A stretch of DNA of 64,000 nucleotides from NCBI GenBank assembly GCA_003216575.1, contig QCIR01000001.1:186001-250000 (forward strand), in the 5' to 3' direction. This document shows positions 41,138-51,801 of this stretch, one piece after another (the stretch's first letter is position 1; every line of letters starts with the position of its first letter). Under the pieces are notes generated by a model. The model saw nothing but the letters and a program-made list of their open reading frames with translations, had not been told where the DNA came from and ran no database searches. The position numbers were made by a program, and so were the translations under genes. The DNA comes from Prochlorococcus sp. AG-402-M23 (lineage in GTDB: Bacteria; Cyanobacteriota; Cyanobacteriia; PCC-6307; Cyanobiaceae).

Positions 41138-41674
41138 ATGTCATCAACAAATAAAAACGACGAAGTACCTACACTTTTAGTTAAAGATTCTCAAGGTTCA
41201 GATCTTCTCTGTTTTCTTGAACAAGTAGTACCTCTTGAAGGTAAAGAATATGCTTTATTAACGCCTGTAGATACTCCAGTATCTTTGTTTCAATTAATTG
41301 ATGACCAAGATCCCAAGCTAATAGAAACAATTGCAAAGAATGAACCAATACTCGAAGTAGCTGATGTTGTCCTTCAAGAACATGACCTTAGGCTTGTTCG
41401 CTCAGCTATAACACTTACAGTCTCAGGTGAATTAGATGAACCTGAACCAGAAGAAATTGAAGAAGAAGAAATTGATGATGAGTCTGAAACTTATGAACTT
41501 CTTGTTAATTTCAGAGTTGATGATAAAGAATATGGTCTATACATACCGCTTGATCCTTTCTTTATAGTAGGGAAGCTAGATAATGGAGAAGTAAAGCTTG
41601 TTGAAGGCGAAGAGTTTGACAATATTCAATCAAGAATTGAGGCTGAACTTGAGGAGAGGGGATTATCAGAATAA
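41138..41674 (+). CDS. DUF3727/DUF1292-like protein
   Basis: 178 aa acidic, duplicated DUF1292-like halves. Confidence 0.75.
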   Translation: MSSTNKNDEVPTLLVKDSQGSDLLCFLEQVVPLEGKEYALLTPVDTPVSLFQLIDDQDPKLIETIAKNEPILEVADVVLQEHDLRLVRSAITLTVSGELDEPEPEEIEEEEIDDESETYELLVNFRVDDKEYGLYIPLDPFFIVGKLDNGEVKLVEGEEFDNIQSRIEAELEERGLSE

Positions 41675-42183
41675 CTATCAAAGGATTACTTACCCCAAAA
41701 TGGAAAGTAAACGATAAAATAACAACAATATCGATAAATGATTTATTATCGAAAGAGATAAAAGCACTCATACTTGATGTAGATGGAACATTGGTTTCAG
41801 GTAATAAGCCATTACTATCGAGTGATATAAGGAATTGGATTAATTACTCAAAAAAATATTTTTATACGTATTTATTCAGCAACAATCCATCTAAAAAGAG
41901 AATAAAAGTAATTGCTGATCAATTAGATTTAAAATTCACACATTCTGGAGGAAAACCTAGTAAAAAGAAATTAAAGAACGTACTAGATAAAATTCCTTAT
42001 TCATCAAAAGAAATCGCAATAATTGGAGATAGAGTTTTTACAGATATTCTTGTAGGCAATAGATTAGGAATGTATACAATATTAGTAGATTCAGTAGACC
42101 ATTATGGAAAAAGAAATGATAGAAATAAGTTTCAAATCCTAGAAAGGAACCTTGCAAAAATTATAACTGGAGACTATTTATGA
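41671..42183 (+). CDS. YqeG-family HAD phosphatase (probable non-canonical start; ORF track start 41791 truncates it)
   Basis: In-frame upstream sequence [46 protein letters not shown] restores HAD motif [26 protein letters not shown] downstream. Confidence 0.8.
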   Translation: MTIKGLLTPKWKVNDKITTISINDLLSKEIKALILDVDGTLVSGNKPLLSSDIRNWINYSKKYFYTYLFSNNPSKKRIKVIADQLDLKFTHSGGKPSKKKLKNVLDKIPYSSKEIAIIGDRVFTDILVGNRLGMYTILVDSVDHYGKRNDRNKFQILERNLAKIITGDYL

Positions 42184-43262
42184 AAGTATGGGTGATCAAA
42201 ATTGGTACAAGCCTTTTACGAGGAAACGATAAATACACAACTTTTGATATAATTAAAAATTATTGTTCTTATATATCAAGCGCACAAAAAAAAGGAGATA
42301 AAGTTATATTGGTCTCTAGCGGGGCAGTGGGTCTAGGATGTCACAAAATGAGATTCAAAATAAGACCTAAAGAAATTATTTCTCTACAAGCCTCCGCAGC
42401 GATAGGCCAACTACATTTAATGGCCTTATATGAGAAAGCAATGAATAAATTTGGATATAATGTTGCACAAATTTTATTAACCAGGTCAGAATTAGGTTCA
42501 AGGAATAGTTATAAATCAGCTTCCCAAACATTAAAAAGATTGCTTGAATGGGATGTTATTCCAATAGTAAATGAAAATGATATAACCTCAAATGAAGAAC
42601 TAAAATATGGAGATAATGATACTCTGTCTGCATTAGTTGCAACCGCCATATCTGCTGATCAGCTAGTATTACTTACAGATATTGATCATCTTTACTCTTC
42701 TGATCCTAAAACCGACATAAATGCTAAACCTATCAAAGATATTAATAATTCAAATGAGTTAAATAAATTAGAATTAGATAATAAACAAACGACTTGGGGA
42801 ACTGGAGGAATAAAAACAAAATTAACAGCTGCAAAAATCGCCACTGAAAGCGGCATAAAAGTTCAATTAGCAGATGGTCGGGTCCCAGAAAAGTTAGGAG
42901 AGATCCTTGAAGGGAAAAAAATAGGAACCATTTTTCACCCTCATCCCAATCCAATTGGGAATAGAAAAAGTTGGTTATCCCATGCAATAAAGCCAGTTGG
43001 AGAAGTTCATTTAGACAATGGTGCTAGTGAAGCTATAAAAAATAAAGGAGCATCGTTACTACTAGTTGGAGTGGAAAAAGTTATTGGGAATTTCATTTCT
43101 AATCAACCTGTAAAAGTTATAAGCAATAATGGAAAAATAATTGCTAAAGGAATTTGCTCAATGAGCAGTGATGCTATAAAAATAGGAATTAATTCAAACT
43201 CTACAAAAACAGGGTCTCCTCTTGTTATTCATAGAGATGTTCTGGTTCTCACCAATGAATAA
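42180..43262 (+). CDS. proB: Glutamate 5-kinase
   Basis: [42 protein letters not shown]-terminus. Confidence 0.96.
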   Translation: MKVWVIKIGTSLLRGNDKYTTFDIIKNYCSYISSAQKKGDKVILVSSGAVGLGCHKMRFKIRPKEIISLQASAAIGQLHLMALYEKAMNKFGYNVAQILLTRSELGSRNSYKSASQTLKRLLEWDVIPIVNENDITSNEELKYGDNDTLSALVATAISADQLVLLTDIDHLYSSDPKTDINAKPIKDINNSNELNKLELDNKQTTWGTGGIKTKLTAAKIATESGIKVQLADGRVPEKLGEILEGKKIGTIFHPHPNPIGNRKSWLSHAIKPVGEVHLDNGASEAIKNKGASLLLVGVEKVIGNFISNQPVKVISNNGKIIAKGICSMSSDAIKIGINSNSTKTGSPLVIHRDVLVLTNE

Positions 43263-43308
43263 ATCAGGCAAAAATAGTATTTCTCGCTTTCTCTATTAAA
43301 TCCAAATC

Positions 43309-44361
43309 ATGCAATTTAAAGAAATTGTCGAAAAACTGAAACAAGGTCAATCTGGTGTCATTGACTTTAAAATAAGAAATAATCCATTCATTTTTGAGGC
43401 TGCATCTTTAGAAAAAGCAAAAGAAAATGATATAAGTTTTTTAGATAATAATAGTCCATTAAATCTTAGAGATCTAATCAAAAACTCAAAAGCATCTGCT
43501 TTATTATTGCCAGCAAATGATAATTATATTATTGAAATTGCAAAAAACATTTCAATTGATTGGATAATATTAAAAGAACCCAAGATTGCTTTTGCAGAGA
43601 CATTAGAGATTCTTTACCCGTCTGAGATAGAAAAAGAAGGCGTACATAAGAGTGCCGTAATCGGTAAGGATGTAAAAATTGGTCCAAAAGTCTCAATAGG
43701 AGCCAATGTTTTTATTGGAGATAATACAGAAATTGGAGCCGGTACTATTATTCATGCAGGAGTTGTTATATATAAAAAGGTAATAATTGGTGACAAAAAT
43801 ATAATTCATGCAAATAGTGTTATTCATTTTGGATCAAAACTTGGGAATGAATGCGTAATCAATGCTAATGCTGTTATTGGTGGTGAAGGTTTTGGATTCG
43901 TACCAACACCAAACGGATGGAAGAAAATGCCTCAAGTAGGTAGAGTCACTCTAAAAAACAAAGTGGAAATTGGTAGCGGATCAACTATCGATAGGCCTTC
44001 AGTAGGAGAAACAATAATTGGTGAAGACACGAAAATTGATAACCTAGTTCAAATTGGGCATGGTGTAATTACTGGTAAAGGCTGTGCAATGGCTGCTCAA
44101 GTCGGTATAGCTGGAGGAGCTCAGATAGGAGATGGAGTTATTCTTGCCGGCCAAGTAGGTGTAAGTAATAAAGTGAAAGTTGGAGATAGAGTAATAGCCA
44201 GCTCAAAAACAGGGATTATCTCAAACATCGAGGCAGATAAGGTTGTTAGTGGATTTCCTGCGATTCCAAATAAACTATGGTTGAGATGCTCTGCTAATTT
44301 CAAAAAACTACCTGAGATTGCCAAATCTATTCGTCATCTAAATCGAAGAAACTCCAGGTAA
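43309..44361 (+). CDS. lpxD: UDP-3-O-acylglucosamine N-acyltransferase
   Basis: Hexapeptide repeats; IGGEGFGFVPTPNGWKKMPQVGRV. Confidence 0.95.
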   Translation: MQFKEIVEKLKQGQSGVIDFKIRNNPFIFEAASLEKAKENDISFLDNNSPLNLRDLIKNSKASALLLPANDNYIIEIAKNISIDWIILKEPKIAFAETLEILYPSEIEKEGVHKSAVIGKDVKIGPKVSIGANVFIGDNTEIGAGTIIHAGVVIYKKVIIGDKNIIHANSVIHFGSKLGNECVINANAVIGGEGFGFVPTPNGWKKMPQVGRVTLKNKVEIGSGSTIDRPSVGETIIGEDTKIDNLVQIGHGVITGKGCAMAAQVGIAGGAQIGDGVILAGQVGVSNKVKVGDRVIASSKTGIISNIEADKVVSGFPAIPNKLWLRCSANFKKLPEIAKSIRHLNRRNSR

Positions 44362-44388
44362 GCTTTCCCCATTAATTGATAAGCACAA

Positions 44389-45468
44389 ATGAAGTCTTAC
44401 AAAATAACATTGTTGCCGGGTGATGGAATAGGACCAGAAATAACAAATGTCACTCGCAATATCCTTTACCTCATATCTAAGAAATTTGATTTTGAACTCA
44501 AATTTAAAGAAATGCCTTTTGGTGGATCAGCTATTGAGTCAGATAGTATACCGCTCCCTCATAAAACTCTTCAAGAATGCAAGAACTCTGATGCAGTTCT
44601 TCTAGCTGCAATAGGTGACCCCAAATATGACAACTTACCTAGAGAAAAAAGACCTGAGACAGGTTTACTAAAGCTTAGATCTTCTTTAGATCTTTTTGCG
44701 AATATAAGGCCTGTAAAAATTATTCCATCCTTATCAAAATCAAGCAGCTTGAAAGAAGAATTTGTTAACGAAGTTGATTTGGTAGTTGTTAGAGAACTGA
44801 CAAGCGGTATTTACTTTGGAGAGCCAAAAGGAAGAATAAAAACTGAGAGTGGTGAAAGGGCTTTCAATACAATGACATACACATCCCAAGAAATTAAACG
44901 AATAGCAGAGATCGCTTTCAAATTGGCAGCACAAAGAAAACAAAAAGTTTGCTCAGTTGATAAAGCTAATGTCCTAGATGTAAGTCAATTATGGAGAGAA
45001 GAAACGATATTAATTTCTAATAATTTTAAAGAAATAGAATTAACTCATCAATATGTAGACAATGCCGCAATGCAGCTTGTTAGAGATCCAAGTCAATTTG
45101 ATGTGATTCTTACAAGTAATTTATTTGGAGATATTCTTAGTGACATTGCCGCAATGCTTACGGGCTCAATTGGAATGCTTCCATCCGCCTCACTAACAAA
45201 AGATGGACCAGGTGTTTTTGAACCTGTTCATGGTTCCGCTCCTGACATAGCTGGAAAAGATATAGCTAATCCAATAGCTATGCTTTTATCTGCTGCAATG
45301 ATGTTGAAAATTGCTTTTAACGAACATGATGCTGGAAATTATTTGGAGAATACAATTAACGAAATTTTAAATGAGGGTTATAGGACTTCTGACTTAATGA
45401 GCAATGGTACATCTAAACAGGTTGGATGCTGTAAAATAGGTGAACTTTTAGCAGAAAAAATAAAATAA
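44389..45468 (+). CDS. leuB: 3-isopropylmalate dehydrogenase
   Basis: LLPGDGIGPEIT; RELTSGIYFGEPKGR; NLFGDILSDIAAMLTGSIGMLPSASL. Confidence 0.97.
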   Translation: MKSYKITLLPGDGIGPEITNVTRNILYLISKKFDFELKFKEMPFGGSAIESDSIPLPHKTLQECKNSDAVLLAAIGDPKYDNLPREKRPETGLLKLRSSLDLFANIRPVKIIPSLSKSSSLKEEFVNEVDLVVVRELTSGIYFGEPKGRIKTESGERAFNTMTYTSQEIKRIAEIAFKLAAQRKQKVCSVDKANVLDVSQLWREETILISNNFKEIELTHQYVDNAAMQLVRDPSQFDVILTSNLFGDILSDIAAMLTGSIGMLPSASLTKDGPGVFEPVHGSAPDIAGKDIANPIAMLLSAAMMLKIAFNEHDAGNYLENTINEILNEGYRTSDLMSNGTSKQVGCCKIGELLAEKIK

Positions 45469-45556
45469 TTAGTTCACAAATTAAAAAACTCTTTGAATAG
45501 TTTCCCTTTAATGGTCGCTCTACCTGTAAAAATAAAAAGTCAATATAAAAGCGTCG

Positions 45557-46459
45557 ATGTCAAAGCTTCATCCAGTAGTAGCTGTAACTGGTTCCTCCGG
45601 AGCAGGAACAAGCACAGTTAAAAGAGCATTCGAGCATATATTTGCCCGAGAAAATATTGTTCCTGCTGTTGTTGAAGGTGACAGTTATCACCGTTTCGAA
45701 AGAATGCCTATGAAAAAGGCAATGTCTGAAGCACTTTCAAGAGGAGAGAACTTTTCGCATTTTGGACCAGAAGCAAATTTATTCGACAAATTAGAAGATT
45801 TATTTAATCAATATGGAAAAACGGGTGGCGGACAAAAAAGATATTATCTACATAGTCCTGAAGAAGCAGAAGAGCACAATACTCGACTAGGAACAAAATT
45901 AGATCCTGGCCAATTTACTCCCTGGGAGGATATTCCAACAGGAACAGACCTTTTATTTTATGAGGGACTGCACGGAGGAGTAGTGGGTAAAGATTATGAT
46001 GTTGCATCATTTGCCGATTTGCTTGTTGGGGTAGTACCAATCACTAATCTAGAATGGATACAAAAGATACATAGAGATAACGCTGAAAGAGGATACTCAG
46101 CAGAAACAATCGTGGATACAATCTTAAGAAGAATGCCTGATTACATAAATCACATATGTCCTCAATTTAGCCGAACAGATATTAATTTCCAGAGAGTACC
46201 AACTATTGATACTTCAAACCCATTTATTTGCAGAAATATTCCAACCCCAGACGAAAGTTTTGTGATAATTCATTTTAGAAAAGGTTCAAGAGAAAAATGG
46301 GGTATAGATTTCCAGTATTTATTAGGAATGATTCATGACTCATTCATGTCAAGTCCTACAAGTATTGTTGTTAATGGAGGAAAGATGGGATTTGCAATGG
46401 AATTAATTCTTACTCCCATTATTCATAAGATGATCGAAGAAAAAAAAGCAGCAGGTTGA
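45557..46459 (+). CDS. prk: Phosphoribulokinase
   Basis: HPVVAVTGSSGAGTSTVKRAFEHIF; FYEGLHGGVV. Confidence 0.96.
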   Translation: MSKLHPVVAVTGSSGAGTSTVKRAFEHIFARENIVPAVVEGDSYHRFERMPMKKAMSEALSRGENFSHFGPEANLFDKLEDLFNQYGKTGGGQKRYYLHSPEEAEEHNTRLGTKLDPGQFTPWEDIPTGTDLLFYEGLHGGVVGKDYDVASFADLLVGVVPITNLEWIQKIHRDNAERGYSAETIVDTILRRMPDYINHICPQFSRTDINFQRVPTIDTSNPFICRNIPTPDESFVIIHFRKGSREKWGIDFQYLLGMIHDSFMSSPTSIVVNGGKMGFAMELILTPIIHKMIEEKKAAG

Positions 46460-46520
46460 TAAATTAATCAAAATATTATAACTATTGATTAATAATTTAA
46501 ATAGAAGAAACTAATAAATA

Positions 46521-47000
46521 ATGGCAATAAATATATTCTTCTCATTACTATTAGTATCTATTTTGATATTAATAACATTAGAAGATATAAAAACTATGCT
46601 AATAAGTGAAAACAAATTAAGACTCTTTGCTATTTCGGGTATTATTTATCTAACAAGTTTAGGATTCTCTTCGGAAAAAATAAATTGTATAGATTTAATT
46701 TTTAAAAATTCTATTTCAATGCTTATCATCTTCCTAATAATGTATATAGTAAGTTATATAAGTTATAAACTATTCCGTATAAATTCATTAGGATTGGGTG
46801 ACATAAAACTTTCTTCTATTAGTACATTATGGCTCGGTCTTGAATTGAGTTTTATATCACTATGCATCTCATTTTTAATATCAGCAATATATAGTTTGCA
46901 TTCAAAACTTACCAAAAAATTTAAACTATTCCATCAGTATCCATTTGCACCATTTCTATCAATTGGAATTTTTTGTTCTTGGTTTTTAGATAAACTTTAA
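46521..47000 (+). CDS. A24-family (prepilin) peptidase-like protein
   Basis: GLGDIKL motif; first Asp in LEDIKTMLIS; polytopic. Confidence 0.75.
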   Translation: MAINIFFSLLLVSILILITLEDIKTMLISENKLRLFAISGIIYLTSLGFSSEKINCIDLIFKNSISMLIIFLIMYIVSYISYKLFRINSLGLGDIKLSSISTLWLGLELSFISLCISFLISAIYSLHSKLTKKFKLFHQYPFAPFLSIGIFCSWFLDKL

Positions 47001-47054
47001 ACGTTCAAATCGCTTTAAAGGCATTCAAGGTATTAAATTAAGTTCAATCACAAA

Positions 47055-47945
47055 ATGCCTGTGTCATTATTCGACTGGTTTGCTGATAGACGAAAAGGCC
47101 AATTTGTTGGCAAAGTCACTCAAGAATCTGAGGAAAGTGACGGTCTATGGGAAAAATGTCCAGAGTGTGGGCAAGTTGTTTATAGAAAAGATTTAATAGA
47201 CAATTGTAGTGTCTGTAATAACTGTGGTCACCACAATAGAATAGATAGTAAAGAAAGAATAAGACTAATTACTGATCCAAATACATTTAAATCAATCAAT
47301 AACCATTTAACCCCAGTTGACCCTCTTGGCTTTAAAGACAGAAGAGCCTACGCAGATAGACTTAGAGAAAGTCAAGCAAGTACTGGACTCAAAGATGGAG
47401 TTTTAACAGGGACATGCGAGGTGGATTCTATCCCAATGGCATTAGCCGTAATGGATTTCAGATTTATGGGTGGATCAATGGGATCAGTTGTAGGTGAGAA
47501 GATTACTAGGCTTATCGAATACTCAACAAAAGAAAAGTTACCTTTGCTAATTGTTTGCGCCTCGGGAGGGGCTCGCATGCAAGAAGGGATGTTAAGTCTT
47601 ATGCAAATGGCTAAGATTTCTGGAGCTCTAGAGAGGCATAGAGATGCGCAATTACTCTATATGCCCCTACTAACGCATCCCACAACTGGAGGTGTAACTG
47701 CAAGTTTTGCGATGCTTGGTGATCTAATACTTGCAGAGCCTAAAGCTCTTATTGGGTTTGCAGGAAGAAGGGTTATCGAACAGACCTTAAGAGAGAAACT
47801 ACCTGATAATTTCCAAACAGCCGAATATCTTCAAGATCATGGTTTCGTAGATACTATTGTACCTAGAACTGAACTTAAAGAAACACTGGCCAAAATACTT
47901 CGGTTACATAAAACACAAAAAGTAAAAGTACAATCTAATACTTAA
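47055..47945 (+). CDS. accD: Acetyl-CoA carboxylase carboxyltransferase beta subunit
   Basis: Zn finger [37 protein letters not shown]. Confidence 0.97.
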   Translation: MPVSLFDWFADRRKGQFVGKVTQESEESDGLWEKCPECGQVVYRKDLIDNCSVCNNCGHHNRIDSKERIRLITDPNTFKSINNHLTPVDPLGFKDRRAYADRLRESQASTGLKDGVLTGTCEVDSIPMALAVMDFRFMGGSMGSVVGEKITRLIEYSTKEKLPLLIVCASGGARMQEGMLSLMQMAKISGALERHRDAQLLYMPLLTHPTTGGVTASFAMLGDLILAEPKALIGFAGRRVIEQTLREKLPDNFQTAEYLQDHGFVDTIVPRTELKETLAKILRLHKTQKVKVQSNT

Positions 47946-48067
47946 AATAAATCAAACTATTGAAAAGAATTCAAGTTCAAAATAGAAGACTTAAAAGAAG
48001 ATAAACTAATAATTGATGTAATTTCTGAAAGCTGCAAAAATGTTTAAAAATTCCAATTATATTTAAA

Positions 48068-49168
48068 ATGATCAACATGAATAATCCGATCCGCATAGCA
48101 ATTGCAGGTTTAGGGTTCGGGGAAAGTGTTCATATTCCTGCATCATTATCTAATGAGAATATTGAGCTTATAGGACTTTGGCACCCTAGAAAAGATAGGC
48201 TAAAAGAAGCATGCACCAACCACAAGCTCTCTGCTTATGAAACATGGGGAAATCTAATAAATGACCCCAAAATTGAAGGTATAATTATAGCTACTCCACC
48301 AGCACAAAGATATGAACTAGCACTCGAAGCAATCAAAGCGGGTAAACATCTTTTACTAGAAAAACCAACTTGCTTAAATTCTGATGAAGTAATGGAGCTG
48401 CAAAGAAACGCTCTCAAAAGGAATCTAAAAATAGCAGTCAATTACGAATATCGAGCAGTACCTGTCTTCATGCAAGCAAAGCGGTTAATTAATGAGAAAA
48501 AACTTGATGAACCATATTTAGTAAAACTTGATTGGCTAATGAGTAGCAGAGCCAATCCAGATAGACCATGGAATTGGTATTCAGATAAAAATTCTGGTGG
48601 AGGTGTATTGGGAGCACTCGGGACTCACGCATTTGACATGATTCATTGGCTGATTGGGCCTACTTATGCTTTAAACTCAATAAATTCAACATCAATTAAA
48701 GAAAGGTTTTGCCCAATAACCAAAACAAATAGAAAAGTGACAAGTGAAGATGTAAGTATTTCGCAGCTACAAATTAAAACTATTAACAACAATTTAATTC
48801 CAGTTCAAGTAAATCTTTCAGCCGTTACAAAACAAAGCAAAGGATTTAGTTTGGAAATCTATTGTAAAAATGGAACATTAATTCTTAGTAGTGATAACCA
48901 AAAGGATTATGTCCACGGATTTGCTCTGTGGTTTTCTGCTCAAGATGACGTAATTAAAAATATTCAACCTGATTCAGATCTGGCTTTTTCAAAGATCTGG
49001 ACAGATGGAAGAATAGCTCCAGTAGCAAGAGTCCAAAGCTGGTGGGCAAAAAGCATACAAGATGGAACACCTATTATTCCCGGCCTGGTCGAGGGATTAG
49101 CCAGTCAAATGGTTTGCGATAAGGTCAAAGAATCAAATTCAATTGGAATGAAGCTTGAAATCAACTAA
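48068..49168 (+). CDS. Gfo/Idh/MocA-family oxidoreductase
   Basis: IAIAGLGFGESVHIPAS; HLLLEKPTCLN; GVLGALGTHAFDMIHWLIGP. Confidence 0.92.
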   Translation: MINMNNPIRIAIAGLGFGESVHIPASLSNENIELIGLWHPRKDRLKEACTNHKLSAYETWGNLINDPKIEGIIIATPPAQRYELALEAIKAGKHLLLEKPTCLNSDEVMELQRNALKRNLKIAVNYEYRAVPVFMQAKRLINEKKLDEPYLVKLDWLMSSRANPDRPWNWYSDKNSGGGVLGALGTHAFDMIHWLIGPTYALNSINSTSIKERFCPITKTNRKVTSEDVSISQLQIKTINNNLIPVQVNLSAVTKQSKGFSLEIYCKNGTLILSSDNQKDYVHGFALWFSAQDDVIKNIQPDSDLAFSKIWTDGRIAPVARVQSWWAKSIQDGTPIIPGLVEGLASQMVCDKVKESNSIGMKLEIN

Positions 49169-49311
49169 ACAAATTCAATAAATCTCATACTAAAAATAGA
49201 GAATTTTCAAATTAAAGTTTTTTGTAAAAAAAAAAAAATCTTTTTAAGTGTAATAAGTCACAAAAGGGGCCTTTGATATGGAATAATCTTAATGAAATTT
49301 TTGTTGCATAA

Positions 49312-50379
49312 ATGGCACTCTCGTACTACGCAGAAGAACTAAAGAAGACAGCAAGTGCCATAGCGCAGCCAGGCAAAGGGATTCTTGCTGTTGACGAATC
49401 AACTAAAACAGTAGGTAAAAGGCTTGCTTCAATAGGTGTTGAGAACACTGAAGACAACAGAAAAGCTTATAGAGGTATGCTTTTCACCACAGAAGGTCTA
49501 GGAAACTTCATAAGTGGAGCAATTCTTTTTGAAGAAACTCTTTTCCAGAACCATCCAGATGGTGAGCCAATGGTTAAAAAGCTTGAAAAACTAGGAATAA
49601 TTCCAGGAATCAAAGTTGATAAAGGCCTAAGACCATTAGCTGGTGGACATGATGTTGAAACTTTCTGTTCAGGCCTAGACGGTCTTGTTGAAAGAGCTGC
49701 TGATTATTACGAGCAAGGTGCAAGATTTGCCAAGTGGAGAGCGGTCCTTCAAATAACAGATGACGGTTGTCCTTCAAAACTTTCGATACGTGAAAATGCT
49801 TGGGGCTTAGCGAGATATGCCAGATCAGTACAAGAATCTGGATTAGTTCCAATCATTGAACCAGAAATCCTTATGGATGGTTCACATTCAATTGAAAAGA
49901 CTGCAGCAGTTCAAGAAGAAGTAATCAAAGAAGTTTATCTGGCTTGCCAGGTAAACGGAGTCCTTTTAGAAGGAACACTTCTAAAGCCATCTATGACTGT
50001 TCAAGGTGCTGACAGCTCAACCAAAGCTGATCCCCAGCAAGTTGCTGAGATGACTATTCGTACAATGGAACGCTGTGTACCAGCAAGTGTCCCTGGTATT
50101 ACTTTCCTATCAGGTGGATTGAGCGAAGAGGCTGCTTCAGTTTATTTAAATTTGATGAATAAGATAGATAGAAAAGCAAAGTGGAATGTTTCATTCTCAT
50201 ATGGCCGAGCCTTACAACATTCATGTTTAAAAGCATGGAAAGGCTCTAATACTGCTGAAGGACAAAAAGCGTTAATAGCAAGAGCCCAGGCAAACTCTGA
50301 GGCTTCAAAAGGATTGTATGTTGCTGGTTCTCAGCCTTCTTCAGACGAACAATTATTCGTAGCTGGATACAAGTACTAA
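49312..50379 (+). CDS. Class I fructose-bisphosphate aldolase
   Basis: GKGILAVDESTKTVGKRLASIGVENTEDNRKAYRGMLF. Confidence 0.96.
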   Translation: MALSYYAEELKKTASAIAQPGKGILAVDESTKTVGKRLASIGVENTEDNRKAYRGMLFTTEGLGNFISGAILFEETLFQNHPDGEPMVKKLEKLGIIPGIKVDKGLRPLAGGHDVETFCSGLDGLVERAADYYEQGARFAKWRAVLQITDDGCPSKLSIRENAWGLARYARSVQESGLVPIIEPEILMDGSHSIEKTAAVQEEVIKEVYLACQVNGVLLEGTLLKPSMTVQGADSSTKADPQQVAEMTIRTMERCVPASVPGITFLSGGLSEEAASVYLNLMNKIDRKAKWNVSFSYGRALQHSCLKAWKGSNTAEGQKALIARAQANSEASKGLYVAGSQPSSDEQLFVAGYKY

Positions 50380-50397
50380 GCTAAAAAGTTAGGGAAA

Positions 50398-50432
50398 GGC
50401 TGCTATCTCTAATTTGATAGCAGTCTTTTTTT
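50398..50432 (+). terminator. Rho-independent terminator after aldolase
   Basis: GGCTGCTATC ... GATAGCAGTC TTTTTTT. Confidence 0.85.
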
Positions 50433-50448
50433 GATTTAATTTATCAAT

Positions 50449-51102
50449 TTAAGAAAGAAGAGCACTAAGGATTGATTTACCATCAATTTTGCCTAGGACA
50501 TCATCACAGGCTCTTTCGGGATGAGGCATCATTCCCAAAACATTGCCATTTTTATTAGTAATTCCAGCAATATCATCTATTGATCCATTCGGATTATCGA
50601 AATATCTAAGAGCAACCGAATCATCGTCTTGCAGTTTTTTCAAAACGTCAGAACTACATTGAAATCTACCCTCTCCATGAGCAATAGGGAGTGAAATCGA
50701 ATCAAGTTTTTTATAGTTTTTCATCCAAAATGATTTTGTACTTGCAATAGATAAATTAGCTTTATCACAAATAAAATGAAGATTCTTATTTCTTGTCAAA
50801 GCTCCTTGCAAGATGCCAAGTTCAGTGAGAATTTGAAAACCATTGCAAATACCTAGAACTTTTCCACCTTTATCAACGAACGAGATTAAGGAATTCAATA
50901 CAGGTGCAAACCTTGCTATTGCTCCACATCGTAAATAATCTCCGTAGCTAAAGCCTCCCGGTATAACAATGGCGTCATAACCATCTAGATCAGTAGTTTC
51001 ATGCCAGAGAAAACTTGTAGGGACGCCCAAGCAAGCTTCAGTAGCCCACCTAACATCTCTATCGCAATTTGATCCAGGGAAAACAATAACTCCGATATTC
51101 AT
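50449..51102 (-). CDS. purQ: Phosphoribosylformylglycinamidine synthase subunit PurQ
   Basis: [30 protein letters not shown]; start at 51102 rather than 51159. Confidence 0.96.
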   Translation of the reverse strand: MNIGVIVFPGSNCDRDVRWATEACLGVPTSFLWHETTDLDGYDAIVIPGGFSYGDYLRCGAIARFAPVLNSLISFVDKGGKVLGICNGFQILTELGILQGALTRNKNLHFICDKANLSIASTKSFWMKNYKKLDSISLPIAHGEGRFQCSSDVLKKLQDDDSVALRYFDNPNGSIDDIAGITNKNGNVLGMMPHPERACDDVLGKIDGKSILSALLS

Positions 51103-51106
51103 TATT

Positions 51107-51379
51107 TTAATTTTTAAGTGATTTTTGCTCGTCCTTGAATTCCAAAGTCCAATCCTCAATTACAGGGTTTGCAAGCAAACGATCACTCATTATTTCTATC
51201 TTTGATCGGGCATCCTCTTTACTTGCAGCTTCAATTTCAAGTTCAATAGATTTTCCAATTCTTAGCTGAGTAACTCCATCTATTCCTAATCTCTTAGTAG
51301 CTGACCTTGTTGCTTCTCCAGCAGGATCCAAAACTGAAGGTCTTAAATGAACAAAAACTCTTGCTTTAAATAAAGACAC
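51107..51379 (-). CDS. purS: Phosphoribosylformylglycinamidine synthase subunit PurS
   Basis: [25 protein letters not shown]; adjacent to purQ. Confidence 0.93.
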   Translation of the reverse strand: MSLFKARVFVHLRPSVLDPAGEATRSATKRLGIDGVTQLRIGKSIELEIEAASKEDARSKIEIMSDRLLANPVIEDWTLEFKDEQKSLKN

Positions 51380-51472
51380 TTTTATAAATGAAAGAAAAAT
51401 TTACTTTCTTTTTTCTTGGTTAACCCAAGTAAGAAGATTATGGGTTTATTGTAGATAATTTTGAAAACATTT

Positions 51473-51658
51473 CTAATTGATCTTTTCTTTAACTAAAGCA
51501 ACCAATCCTTTACCTAGGCAAGTCAAGCAAGTGTGATAACAATTTGGACTTGTTTTCATATAGCCATTACCACCACACTTTTCGCATGTTTTCATGCTCA
51601 AAGTAGTAGAAATACTATGAATTTTAGTTTTCTTGGTGGTTGATAATGATTGACTCAC
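51473..51658 (-). CDS. Small DnaJ-type CxxCxGxG zinc-finger-like protein
   Basis: CEKCGGNG...CLTCLGKG; internal MKTCEKC may be the start. Confidence 0.6.
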   Translation of the reverse strand: MSQSLSTTKKTKIHSISTTLSMKTCEKCGGNGYMKTSPNCYHTCLTCLGKGLVALVKEKIN

Positions 51659-51801
51659 GAAAAAGATGTCCGATTAGAATCTATTAATTTGAAAGTGTAA
51701 GAGAATTATCTCCTAACTCTTAAAGAATCGCGGATAAAAACAAAAAATCAACCTATCTTTAATATAAATATGGAAAATTGAATTAATTGCTTAGAGCTCA
51801 A

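Noticed and set aside
49226-49238. A13 homopolymer upstream of the aldolase gene
   Set aside because: Ordinary in AT-rich intergenic DNA; only a sequencing-accuracy concern
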